DNA of 64,000 nt. Source: Urbifossiella limnaea. Its GTDB lineage: Bacteria > Planctomycetota > Planctomycetia > Gemmatales > Gemmataceae. Below, piece after piece: positions 51,384-59,021 of this stretch. Below the pieces are notes generated by a model. The model was given only the letters and a program-made list of their open reading frames with translations. It ran no database searches and was not told the origin of the DNA. Made by a program: the position numbers and the translations under genes. The stretch's first letter is position 1. Each line of letters starts with the position of its first letter. The stretch spans positions 496,001 to 560,000 of the forward strand of contig NZ_CP036273.1 of assembly GCF_007747215.1 (NCBI RefSeq), read 5' to 3'.

Positions 51384-52343
51384 GTGGAACTGTTCGCGTT
51401 CTTCACCGCCGAGGAGCTGGCCCCGGTGTTCGTGTTCGGGGCCATCGTGGCCGGCACCTTCTGGGTGCTGTCCGCGATCTCCAGCCGGAACAGCCAGGCC
51501 GAGGAACGCCTGGAGCGGATCGGCCGGCCCAAGTCGCTGCTGGACATCGACGTCAACGGGCCGGAGAGCCGCCAGCGGTTCGCCGGCATCAAGGACATGT
51601 TCAGCAACCTCGGCGGCGCCATGGAGCCGCAGAGCGAGCTGGAGAAGAACACGCTGCGGGTAAAACTTGCAAACGCGGGCTTCCGGAGCGAGCAGGCGGC
51701 GTCCGTGTACCTCGGCCTCCGCGTAGTTTGCCTAGTCGGGTTCCTCCTCCCCGCCCTTTTCTTCTTCCTGCTCAAAGATGGGTTCACTCTCAGGTCGATG
51801 GAATGGACGGTGTTCCTCGGCGGGCTCGGGTTCTACCTCCCCCAGATCACCCTGTGGTACATGGTGTCCACGCGGCAGAAGGAGATCTTCCTGACCCTGC
51901 CGGACGCCCTGGACCTGCTGGTGGTGTGCGTCGAGTCCGGCCTCGGCCTCGACGCCGCCCTCCGCAAGGTGACCGAGGAAATGAAGGGGCACGCCAAGAT
52001 TCTCTGTGAGGAGTTCCAGCTGGCCAACCTGCAACTGCAGATGGGCCGGCCGCGGCGGGAAGTGCTGCACGACCTCGGCGTCCGGACGGGCGTGGACGAC
52101 GTGCGCAGCCTGGCCGCGATCCTGATCCAGGCGGACCGGTTCGGGTCGAGTATCGCCCAGGCCCTCCGGGTGCAGTCGGATTCGATGCGGACCCGGCGGC
52201 GGCAGCTGGCCGAGGAGAAGGCGGCGAAGACGGCCGTGCAGCTGATCTTCCCGCTGGTGCTGTTCATCTTCCCGGCCATCTTCGTGGTGCTGGTCGGGCC
52301 GGCGGCGATCCAGATCTCGCGGAACCTGTTGAAGGCGGGCTGA
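51384..52343 (+). CDS. tadC: TadC inner-membrane platform protein
   Basis: 319 residues, GTG start with GAGGGG five bases before it. F-domain protein with N-terminal helix (VFVFGAIVAGTFWVLSAISS), LPDALDLLVVCVESGLGLDAAL, RTGVDDVRSLAAILIQADRFGSSI, and closing helices FPLVLFIFPAIFVVLVG. Second platform protein of the Tad machine. Confidence 0.93.
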   Translation: MELFAFFTAEELAPVFVFGAIVAGTFWVLSAISSRNSQAEERLERIGRPKSLLDIDVNGPESRQRFAGIKDMFSNLGGAMEPQSELEKNTLRVKLANAGFRSEQAASVYLGLRVVCLVGFLLPALFFFLLKDGFTLRSMEWTVFLGGLGFYLPQITLWYMVSTRQKEIFLTLPDALDLLVVCVESGLGLDAALRKVTEEMKGHAKILCEEFQLANLQLQMGRPRREVLHDLGVRTGVDDVRSLAAILIQADRFGSSIAQALRVQSDSMRTRRRQLAEEKAAKTAVQLIFPLVLFIFPAIFVVLVGPAAIQISRNLLKAG

Positions 52344-52353
52344 CGACAATCGC

Positions 52354-52384
52354 CCCCGAAACCGGGCAGGACGCCCGGCCGGGG
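52354..52384 (+). promoter_or_regulatory. Stem-loop between tadC and the OmpA-like lipoprotein
   Basis: CCCCG/CGGGG (52354-52358 with 52380-52384) surrounds CCGGGC/GCCCGG (52362-52367 with 52373-52378). The next gene's AAGGAGGAG site follows. Confidence 0.55.
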
Positions 52385-52403
52385 TTCTCAAGGAGGAGAC
52401 GAG

Positions 52404-53129
52404 ATGACCCGATCCATGCGGACGGCGGCTGCGGCGCTGATGGTCGGCGGCCTCGCCGCCACCGGGTGCCACGGCACCGGCGGCCACGCCGGCAAGAGCG
52501 ACCAGCCGGAGGGCTGGACCCGCTACTACAACGCCGTCGACCCCTGTTACCCCGAGCGCTACAACGCCCAGGCTCGCGCCCACACGCTGGCCCCGTTCGC
52601 CGCCCAGGTGAACAACGGCAACGTGCTCGAAGCGACGGTGTGGAACTGGCACTTCGACACGAGCTCGGACAAGCTCAACCCGGCCGGCCAGGCCAAGCTC
52701 GACGCCATCGCCCAGAAGCGGCCGCACCCGGACAGCAAGGTCTACCTCCAGGTGGCCCGCGACATCCCGGCCTACGGCGCCGGCGGCCTCGACACGGTGG
52801 GTGCCCGCCGCGACGAGCTCACCGCGAAGCGCGCCGAGACGATCCGCAAGTACATGGCGGCGCAGCCGACGCTGCAGGCGGTGGCGTACGAGATTCACGT
52901 CATCGACGCCCCGGTGCCGGGGATGCCGGCCGAGTTCTCGGCGCGGGCGTACCGCGGCCAGGCGACCGGGTACGTCGGCGGCGTCCTCAGCGGCGGCGTC
53001 GGCGTGCAGGCGACCGGTAGCGGCGGCGTGCAGTCGACGAACAGCCCGAGCAGCGGCGGTAGCCCGGGTGCGCCCGGCGGTCCGAGCAGCGGCGGTCCGA
53101 GCAGCGGCGGCACCGGGCCGAACTACTGA
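52404..53129 (+). CDS. OmpA-like lipoprotein of the tad locus
   Basis: 241 residues. Signal peptide with lipobox LAATGC (C22). A domain around NWHFDTSSDKLNPAGQAKLDAIAQK, AKRAETIRKYMA resembles the OmpA/MotB peptidoglycan-binding fold, in which F-x-T/S-S-x-x-L-x-x-x-G is typical. The position after tadC fits the pilot/CpaD role of tad loci. The C-terminus is Gly/Ser/Pro low-complexity (SSGGSPGAPGGPSSGG). It is probably in the outer membrane, helping the secretin. The ribosome site AAGGAGGAG is strong. Confidence 0.75.
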   Translation: MTRSMRTAAAALMVGGLAATGCHGTGGHAGKSDQPEGWTRYYNAVDPCYPERYNAQARAHTLAPFAAQVNNGNVLEATVWNWHFDTSSDKLNPAGQAKLDAIAQKRPHPDSKVYLQVARDIPAYGAGGLDTVGARRDELTAKRAETIRKYMAAQPTLQAVAYEIHVIDAPVPGMPAEFSARAYRGQATGYVGGVLSGGVGVQATGSGGVQSTNSPSSGGSPGAPGGPSSGGPSSGGTGPNY

Positions 53130-53131
53130 GT

Positions 53132-53228
53132 ATTGATGATTTGGGAATGACGATTGATGAATGGAAGACACGGGCGCCGAGCCAGCCGCTGTCTTCCATT
53201 CATCAATCGTCATTCCCAAATCATCAAT
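53132..53228. repeat. 39-bp perfect inverted repeat, low G+C
   Basis: Arms 53132-53170 and 53190-53228 are exact complements, beginning three bases after the lipoprotein stop. The arms are far poorer in G+C than anything around, with words such as GATTTGGGAATGACGATTGATG; the 19-base spacer is GC-rich. A 71-residue gene follows. Confidence 0.9.
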
Positions 53229-53279
53229 CCCCCGGTTCGTGACCTACGCTTGAATCGCCCGCACCCCGGACGCACCCCG

Positions 53280-53495
53280 ATGACCCGCTCGCTCCTCGTC
53301 GCCGCGGCGCTCGCCGCGTCCGCCGGTCCGGCCGCCGCCGCGTCCCCCGCGACCCCCCTGTTCGGCGGCTACGCGTCCAACTTCGTCGACCACTGGGCGG
53401 ACTTCTTCAAGAAGCAGAACGGCATCGTCATGGCCGCCCTCGGCGTCGGGGCCGTGTCGCTGTTCATCATCACCCGCGGGAAGTGGGTCAAGTAG
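53280..53495 (+). CDS. 71-residue exported/membrane protein in the tad locus
   Basis: ATG 53280 (MTRSLLVAAALAASA). The signal peptide is followed by DHWADFFKKQNGIVMAAL and a C-terminal membrane helix IVMAALGVGAVSLFIITRG closing in KWVK. The sequence is lower than average in length but has codon use like its neighbours and sits in the tad gene order. Family not recognised. It may be a minor pilus component or a membrane anchor for the following AAA+ ATPase. Confidence 0.7.
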   Translation: MTRSLLVAAALAASAGPAAAASPATPLFGGYASNFVDHWADFFKKQNGIVMAALGVGAVSLFIITRGKWVK

Positions 53496-53505
53496 TTCGT
53501 TGTAA

Positions 53506-53613
53506 TTGGGAGTTTGTATTTTGGGGGCTGAACCTCGGTTTCAGGCACCCTTGACATCGTGGACTTGAACCCTCGATCAACCCCCCAAATTACGAACTCC
53601 CAACTGCCAATTA
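53506..53613. repeat. Imperfect inverted repeat of GTAATTGGGAGTT words
   Basis: GTAATTGGGAGTTTGTATTT near 53511-53530 is mirrored by AAATTACGAACTCCCAACTG near 53587-53606 with one 7-base insertion and a few mismatches; CCCCCCA/TGGGGG pairs as well. Low in G+C, like 53132-53228, and it ends just before the AAA+ gene. Confidence 0.6.
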
Positions 53614-53623
53614 CGAGGCAAAC

Positions 53624-54970
53624 ATGTCCCTGAGCCGGCACGCCGTGGTGGACTGGGAAGGGAACCCCGCCCCCGAGGCGCCCGTCGCCCCGGACTCGAT
53701 GCGCGAGGCGGGGCTGTCGCACGCCTTCGTCTGTGACCTCCTCCTGAAGTCGCTGTACGCCCGCGGGGCCATGCTCGGCCGCGACATGGCGCAGCTCCTG
53801 TGCCTGCCGTTCAAGGTGGTCCGCGAGCCGCTCCGCTACCTCAAGGACGAGAAGTGCATCCAGGTGGACGGCGGCGACCTGGTGGGTGAGGTCAGCTACA
53901 AGTACAGCCTGCTGGACCTCGGCCGCCGCCGCGCCCAGGAGGCGATGGAGCAGTGCGCCTACGTCGGCCCCGCGCCGGTGCCCCTCGAGGACTACGTCGA
54001 GCAGTGCTACCGCCAGGCCGTGACCGGGCTGCAGTGCTACCCCGAGGCGCTGCGGGCGCCGTTCAGCCACCTGGTGATGAAGGAGGAGATGTTCAACAAC
54101 CTCGGCCCGGCGATCGTGTCCGGCCGCAGCGTGTTCATCTACGGTCCCCCGGGCAACGGCAAGACGGCGATGGCCCGGTCCATCGGCGACTTCATGAACA
54201 CCACCGGCGGCAGCATCTTCGTGCCCTACGCGTTCGTGGCCGACGGCAACATCGTGACGGTGTTCGACCCGTCGCTGCACGCCGTGGAGGACGCCCCGGC
54301 CGAGGTCGGCGACGAGGCCGACGCCACCATCCGCAAGCTGCTGACGACCGGCGCGATGGACCAGCGCTGGGTCCGCATCCGCCGGCCGGTGATCGTGACG
54401 GGCGGCGAGCTCGGCCTGGACATGCTCGACCTGCGGTACAACGCCGAGGCCAAGTTCTACCAGGCGCCGATCCACTTCAAGGCGAACGGCGGCGTGTTCC
54501 TGATCGACGACTTCGGCCGCCAGCGGTGCAGCCCGAAGGAGCTCTTGAACCGCTGGATTCTGCCGCTCGAAGACCGCCACGACTTCCTCACCGTGGCGAG
54601 CGGGAAGAAGTTCCAGGTGCCGTTCGAGCAGCTCATCATCTTCAGCACCAACCTCGACCCGAAGGACCTGGTGGACGACGCCTTCCTGCGCCGCATCCGG
54701 CACAAGGTGGGCGTGCTGGCGCCGACCCGCGACGTGTACGAGCGCATCTTCGCGGGGAACTGCAAGCGGCTCGGGCTGAACTACTCGGCCGAGGCGGTGG
54801 ACTACCTGTACGAGCGGTACTACAACCGCGGCCGCACCCCGCGGGCCAGCGACTGCCGCGACCTGCTGGAGATCGTGCAGTCCATCTGCCGCTACCGGCG
54901 GCAGCCGGTGCACCTGACGCGCGACCTGATGGTCGAGGCGTCGGCCAGCTTCATCGCCGAGTTCACGTGA
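53624..54970 (+). CDS. AAA+ ATPase with N-terminal winged-helix-like domain
   Basis: 448 residues. The N-terminal 100 residues (LSHAFVCDLLLKSLYARGAM, RDMAQLLCLPFKVVREPL) look like a helix-turn-helix or winged-helix module. The AAA+ core has Walker A FIYGPPGNGKTAMA near 171-183, Walker B FLIDDFG near 291-297, sensor IFSTNLDPKD, and C-terminal helical lid RDLLEIVQSICRYRR. This is not a secretion ATPase; it resembles MoxR- or helicase-loader-like ATPases. Its place in the tad locus suggests a chaperone or regulator of pilus assembly, which is inference. The tail HVTDLM-like end has no further domain. Confidence 0.85.
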   Translation: MSLSRHAVVDWEGNPAPEAPVAPDSMREAGLSHAFVCDLLLKSLYARGAMLGRDMAQLLCLPFKVVREPLRYLKDEKCIQVDGGDLVGEVSYKYSLLDLGRRRAQEAMEQCAYVGPAPVPLEDYVEQCYRQAVTGLQCYPEALRAPFSHLVMKEEMFNNLGPAIVSGRSVFIYGPPGNGKTAMARSIGDFMNTTGGSIFVPYAFVADGNIVTVFDPSLHAVEDAPAEVGDEADATIRKLLTTGAMDQRWVRIRRPVIVTGGELGLDMLDLRYNAEAKFYQAPIHFKANGGVFLIDDFGRQRCSPKELLNRWILPLEDRHDFLTVASGKKFQVPFEQLIIFSTNLDPKDLVDDAFLRRIRHKVGVLAPTRDVYERIFAGNCKRLGLNYSAEAVDYLYERYYNRGRTPRASDCRDLLEIVQSICRYRRQPVHLTRDLMVEASASFIAEFT

Positions 54971-54971
54971 C

Positions 54972-54988
54972 CGCGGCGCGAAGCCGCG
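54972..54988 (+). promoter_or_regulatory. Small stem-loop after the AAA+ gene
   Basis: CGCGGC at 54972-54977 pairs with GCCGCG at 54983-54988, loop GCGAA, overlapping the AAA+ stop region. It is the shortest of the tad junction hairpins. Confidence 0.4.
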
Positions 54989-55100
54989 ACCGGCGTCAAT
55001 CTGCGCAACACCCGCGGTTTGGGAATATCTATCGAGTCGGGGGGCCGTGCGGGTCGAAACAGTTAGCACGACGATTCCATTTCGCGCGGGAGGGCGGGCC

Positions 55101-55973
55101 ATGGACGGCCGACGGTTGAAGCTGCTGATCGCGGGCGGGCTCCTCCTCGGCGGCGTCGGCTGCTCCCGCAACACCACCCCGCCCGGGTTCGTGAACCCCA
55201 CACCACCCCAACAGTCCAAGCTGTTCGGCGGCGGCCAGCAGCCAGTCGCGGCGGCGCCGCCCGGCGCCGGGCCGACCGGCGGCGGCATGCCCGTCGAGGT
55301 GGCCCAGCCGCGGAAGTCGGGGCAGAAGCTCGGGCCGGACGCGGAGACGGCGTTCGGCGACACGCACGTCCAGAGCGCGTTCCTCGACCCCGCCCCGCAG
55401 AACAAGGACGAGCTGCTCGACCTGGCCCGGCACCGCTACGAGCGGGCGCTGAAGCAGGACCCGAAGCACCAGGGGGCGCTGCTCGGCATGGCCCGCATGT
55501 ACGTCCGCACCGGCGAGCGCGAGCGCACGGCCGCGGCGTTCAAGCGGTACGTGGACCTGTACCCGAAGGACGCGGCGGTGCAGCACGAGGCGGCGATGGC
55601 GTGCGCCCGCTTCCAGGACTGGACCGGGGCGTGCGCCTGGTGCGACTCGGCGCTGCGGCTGGACCCCGAGAACCGCTCGATCCAGAAGACCCGTGGGTTC
55701 TGCCTGGCGCGGGCCGGTCGGTGGGACGAGGCGTTCGCCGCGATGAGCCGGGTGATGCCGGAGGCGCAGGCCCGGTACAACATCGCCGCGGTGTTGCTCC
55801 ACACGAACCAGCCGGACGCGAGCCGGCAGCAGTTGCAGCTGGCCCTCCGCGCCGACCCGCAGCACGCCAACACGCTCGGCCTGCTGGCCGAGCTCGACCA
55901 CACGCACCCGACCACGCCCCCCGCGGTCAACCCGGGGAACGCGATCCAGACCGTCGGCGGCGTGGCACCGTAA
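55101..55973 (+). CDS. tadD: TadD-like TPR lipoprotein
   Basis: 290 residues. Signal peptide and lipobox LLGGVGC (C21). After a proline/glycine-rich linker, TPR units are seen from about 125: LLDLARHRYERALKQDPKH, MARMYVRTGERERTAAAFKRYVDLYP, ALRADPQHANTLGLLAELDH. This fits TadD, the TPR lipoprotein that assists secretin assembly. The tad locus ends here, with a family A palindrome 7 bases after the stop. Confidence 0.88.
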   Translation: MDGRRLKLLIAGGLLLGGVGCSRNTTPPGFVNPTPPQQSKLFGGGQQPVAAAPPGAGPTGGGMPVEVAQPRKSGQKLGPDAETAFGDTHVQSAFLDPAPQNKDELLDLARHRYERALKQDPKHQGALLGMARMYVRTGERERTAAAFKRYVDLYPKDAAVQHEAAMACARFQDWTGACAWCDSALRLDPENRSIQKTRGFCLARAGRWDEAFAAMSRVMPEAQARYNIAAVLLHTNQPDASRQQLQLALRADPQHANTLGLLAELDHTHPTTPPAVNPGNAIQTVGGVAP

Positions 55974-55977
55974 TGTC

Positions 55978-56027
55978 TTCGCCGCTTGCGGCGTAGCGCC
56001 CGGGGGCGCTACGCCGCAAGCGGCGAA
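55978..56027. repeat. REP-like palindrome, family A copy 3, 20-bp perfect stem
   Basis: 55981-56000 and 56005-56024 are exact complements with loop CGGG; the stem can grow by three bases on each side. The core GCCGCTTGCGGCGTAGC is that of the copy at 958-991. It ends directly in a tandem octamer array (56021-56068). Confidence 0.88.
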
Positions 56028-56068
56028 GCGGCGAACCGGCGAAGCGGCGAACCGGCGAACCGGCGAAC
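56021..56068. repeat. Tandem octamer array, six units CGGCGAA[G/C]
   Basis: Six perfect 8-bp units (CGGCGAAG or CGGCGAAC) in a row. The first overlaps the right arm of the palindrome at 55978-56027, so the array looks like slippage growing from the repeat end. Confidence 0.85.
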
Positions 56069-56086
56069 CGGCGCGCGCGAAAGTTC

Positions 56087-56115
56087 TTGCGACCTTGCCC
56101 GTCCTCGGCTACACT
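56087..56115 (+). promoter_or_regulatory. Promoter for the DUF1501 gene
   Basis: TTGCGA at 56087-56092 and TACACT at 56110-56115, 17-bp spacer, about 45 bases before the ATG at 56159. Confidence 0.6.
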
Positions 56116-56158
56116 TCCCCTACCCGCCTGTTCGCCTCCTCTTCCCGGAGCCCGGATC

Positions 56159-57616
56159 ATGCTCGTCGTCCCCGGCGCCGCGTCCGCCGACACCTGCGAC
56201 GGCGTCACCCGCCGCGACCTGCTACGCGTCGGCGGCTCTGGCGTGCTCGGCCTCAGCCTCGGCCAGCTGTTCGGGATGCAGGCGAAGGCCAACCCGACGC
56301 CCGCGGGCGGCCCCGGCTTCGGCAAGGCCAAGAGCGTCATCTTCATCTACCTGCAAGGCGGCCCCAGCCACCTCGACCTGTGGGACCCCAAGGACAACGT
56401 CCCCGACAAGGTGAAGAGCGTCTTCCGCCCCATCAGCACGAAGCTGCCGGGCACGCAGGTCACCGAGCTGCTGCCGAAGATCGCCAACGTGCTGGACAAG
56501 ACGACGCTGATGCGCGCCGTCAGCTACACGCCGGTGGGCCTGTTCAACCACACGGCCGCGATCTACCAGATGCACACCGGCTACACGACGGACAAGGTGA
56601 GCCCGTCGGGCCAGCTGGAGCCGCCGAGCCCGAAGGACTTCCCGACGTTCGGCTCGAACGTGATCAAGTTCAAGCCGCCGACCGTGCCCATGCTGCCGTT
56701 CGTGATGATGCCGCGGCCGCTGCAGGAGAGCAACGTGGTGGGGAAGGGCGGGAGCGCCGGGTTCCTCGGCAAGGCCTACGACCCGTACCTGCTGTACCCG
56801 GCCGGCGACGACATGGACATGGCGAAGATGGACCGCATCCGCACCGACGACCTGCAGCTGCGCCAGGAGACGACGAGCGCCCGCATGGAGCGCCGCGCGA
56901 CGCTGCGCGAGACGATCGCCCGCGGGATGCCGGACGTGGAAGCGGCGGTGGCGCGCCACGACCTGGACGAGTACTACGGGCAGGCGCTGGGGCTGGTGGT
57001 GAGCGGCCGGGCGCGGCGGGCGTTCGACCTGAGCGCCGAACCGCCGCAGGTCCGCGAGCGCTACGGCAAGAACACGTTCGGCCAGTGCTGCCTCCTGGCG
57101 CGCCGGCTCGTCGAGGCCGGCACCCGCGTCGTCGAGGTGATCTGGCCGAAGGTGGCGAACTCGGACAACCACTCGTGGGACGTCCACGTCGGGCTGAGCG
57201 CCCGAATGAAGAACCAGTCGGCCCCGATGCTCGACGCCGGCGTGTCGGCGCTGATCGAGGACCTGGACCAGCGCGGCCTGCTGAGTGAGACGCTGGTGGT
57301 GGCGGTGGGCGAGTTCGGCCGGAGCCCGCAGCGCGGCGTGAGCACGAGCGGCAACCAGAACTCGGACGACGGCCGCGACCACTGGCCGTACTGCTACACC
57401 GGCATCGCCGCCGGCGCCGGCGTGCGGCGCGGGCTGGTCTACGGCCGCTCGGACGCGACGGGCTCGGCGCCGCTGGAAGGCGCGGTTCACCCGACGGACC
57501 TGCTGGCGACGGTGTACCACAGCCTGGGCATCAAGCCGGACACGATCGTGTACAACCACCTGAACCAGCCGCGCGAGCTGGTGAAGGGCGAGGTGGTGAG
57601 CGGCATTCTGAGCTGA
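56159..57616 (+). CDS. DUF1501 family exported protein
   Basis: 485 residues; CCGGAGCCC before the ATG at 56159. A twin-arginine export signal is visible: [21 protein letters not shown]. The DUF1501 (alkaline-phosphatase/sulfatase-like fold) features follow: [32 protein letters not shown], and late [12 protein letters not shown] plus [12 protein letters not shown] with metal-type residues. Such proteins are highly abundant in planctomycetes, usually paired with a DUF1549/DUF1553 cytochrome protein; no partner is present here. Substrate not known. Single gene from its own promoter, next to the tRNA. Confidence 0.92.
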   Translation: MLVVPGAASADTCDGVTRRDLLRVGGSGVLGLSLGQLFGMQAKANPTPAGGPGFGKAKSVIFIYLQGGPSHLDLWDPKDNVPDKVKSVFRPISTKLPGTQVTELLPKIANVLDKTTLMRAVSYTPVGLFNHTAAIYQMHTGYTTDKVSPSGQLEPPSPKDFPTFGSNVIKFKPPTVPMLPFVMMPRPLQESNVVGKGGSAGFLGKAYDPYLLYPAGDDMDMAKMDRIRTDDLQLRQETTSARMERRATLRETIARGMPDVEAAVARHDLDEYYGQALGLVVSGRARRAFDLSAEPPQVRERYGKNTFGQCCLLARRLVEAGTRVVEVIWPKVANSDNHSWDVHVGLSARMKNQSAPMLDAGVSALIEDLDQRGLLSETLVVAVGEFGRSPQRGVSTSGNQNSDDGRDHWPYCYTGIAAGAGVRRGLVYGRSDATGSAPLEGAVHPTDLLATVYHSLGIKPDTIVYNHLNQPRELVKGEVVSGILS

Positions 57617-57678
57617 TGCGGAAAAGCGCCCGCGTCTTGACGCGCGAACCCGGGCCGCGTATCCTTCTCTATCCAGAG

Positions 57679-57751
<73 letters not shown>

Positions 57752-57757
57752 CCTCGC

Positions 57758-57782
57758 AAAGCCCCGGGAATCCCGGGGCTTT
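57758..57782 (+). terminator. Intrinsic terminator of tRNA-Ala
   Basis: AAAGCCCCGGGA at 57758-57769 pairs with 57771-57782 (12 bp, one-base loop drawn, in practice a wider one), followed by GTTCGTTT. Confidence 0.85.
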
Positions 57783-57883
57783 GTTCGTTTATACCCCGCC
57801 CGGGAACGATTGATCTGTTCGTCCGGGTGTCGATTGCGTCTACTCTGGCCCGTGCGTGAGCATCACGTTCCCCGGAGCCACGG

Positions 57884-58333
57884 ATGGCTACTTGGTTTCG
57901 CCCCGCCCTGTCCGCCGACGAGCAGGTGGCCGTCCTCGCCGACCGCGACGGTCACCCCGACCCGGTCATCCGCCGCAGGATGCTCGTCCTGTGGGCCGTC
58001 CACCTCGGCCACGGCCGTGAGGACGCCGCCCGCCTCGCCCACGTCGGGATCGCCACCGCCAAGCGGTACGTCCTGGCCTACCGCGACGGCGGGTTGGACG
58101 GACTCCGGCGCTGCGACCGCCACATCCCGACGAGCGAACTGGCCGACCACGCCGACGCCATCCGCCAGTCCCTCACCGCCACCCCGGTCCGCACCATCGC
58201 CGAGGCCGCCGACCGCATCGAACGCCTGACCGGGCTTCGCCGTGGCCTCACCCAGACCCGCACCTTCCTGGCCGGGCTGGGCTTCCGCTGGCAGCGGACC
58301 CGGGCCGTCCCGGTGCCCCCAAAAAGTCGCTGA
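57884..58333 (+). CDS. IS630 transposase, N-terminal frame (OrfA)
   Basis: 149 residues, ATG preceded by CCGGAGCCACGG. DNA-binding helix-turn-helix region: DAARLAHVGIATAKRYVLAYRDGGLDGL, typical of IS630-type N-termini; then the linker and RTFLAGLGFRWQR. It ends at TGA 58331-58333 shortly after the A5 tract at 58321-58325. A -1 shift there continues into the catalytic frame. Such shifts are common in IS630 elements and probably yield the full transposase. Confidence 0.88.
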   Translation: MATWFRPALSADEQVAVLADRDGHPDPVIRRRMLVLWAVHLGHGREDAARLAHVGIATAKRYVLAYRDGGLDGLRRCDRHIPTSELADHADAIRQSLTATPVRTIAEAADRIERLTGLRRGLTQTRTFLAGLGFRWQRTRAVPVPPKSR

Positions 58334-58953
58334 CCGAACACGTCGCCACCCAGCGGCAGTTCCTCGACACCGAACTGCGACCGGCCCTGGACGCGGCCGC
58401 CGCCGGCACCGCGCACGTGCTGTTCGTGGACGCCGCCCACTTCGTGTACGGGACGTACCTGTGTTGCCTGTGGTCGGTCCTGCGGGTGTTCGTCCGCGCC
58501 GCCAGTGGCCGCCAGCGGTTCAACGTGCTGGGCGCATGGGACGCCGTCACCCGCCGCCTGCTGAGCGTCACCAACACCACCGTGGTGAACACCGACACCA
58601 TGTGCCAACTGCTCCGGGCCATCGCCGCCGAGGGGTGGGTCGGGCCGGTGACGGTGGTGCTGGACAACGCGCGGTATCAGCGGAACAAGGTGGTGCAGGG
58701 GCTCGCGGCGGAGTTGTCCATCCGCCTGCTGTTCCTGCCCAGCTACTCACCCAACCTGAACCTGATCGAGCGCCTGTGGGGGTTCGCCAAGCGGCGGAGC
58801 GTGTACGGCAAGTACCACCCCGACTTCGCCTCCTTCCGAGCGGCCATCGAAGACACCCTGGCGGGCATCCCGTCCACCCACGCCGAAGCGCTCGAATCCC
58901 TCATGACGCTGGAGTTTCAGACGTTCGAGGACGTATCACTCCTGGCCGCGTAG
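58324..58953 (+). CDS. IS630 transposase, catalytic DDE frame (OrfB, by -1 frameshift)
   Basis: 209 residues counted from the shift codon AAG (58324-58326); an internal GTG at 58417 is the first independent start. The DDE residues are visible: D in VLFVDAAHFVYG, D in VVLDNARYQRNKV, and E in PSYSPNLNLIERLWGFAK, the IS630 signature. All catalytic residues are intact and no stop breaks the frame, so the element looks active. Confidence 0.88.
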   Translation, partial: KSLTEHVATQRQFLDTELRPALDAAAAGTAHVLFVDAAHFVYGTYLCCLWSVLRVFVRAASGRQRFNVLGAWDAVTRRLLSVTNTTVVNTDTMCQLLRAIAAEGWVGPVTVVLDNARYQRNKVVQGLAAELSIRLLFLPSYSPNLNLIERLWGFAKRRSVYGKYHPDFASFRAAIEDTLAGIPSTHAEALESLMTLEFQTFEDVSLLAA

Positions 58954-59021
58954 GGTATAAGCCCGCGCCGCGAATCCCGCCTTGCCCCCCGCGGCCGGGT
59001 GCGGCTAGGATGCCGCCCGTC

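Larger units (their letters stand above)
57792..58957 (+). mobile_element. IS630-family insertion sequence
   Basis: About 1.17 kb flanked by TA dinucleotides at 57790-57791 and 58958-58959, the usual duplication of the IS630/Tc1-mariner group. Ends begin TACCCCGCCCG and, inverted, TACCCTACG, so only the first five bases are a perfect terminal repeat. Coding is by two overlapping frames joined by an A5 tract. It sits just after the tRNA-Ala terminator and before the 59-kb gene. Confidence 0.85.
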
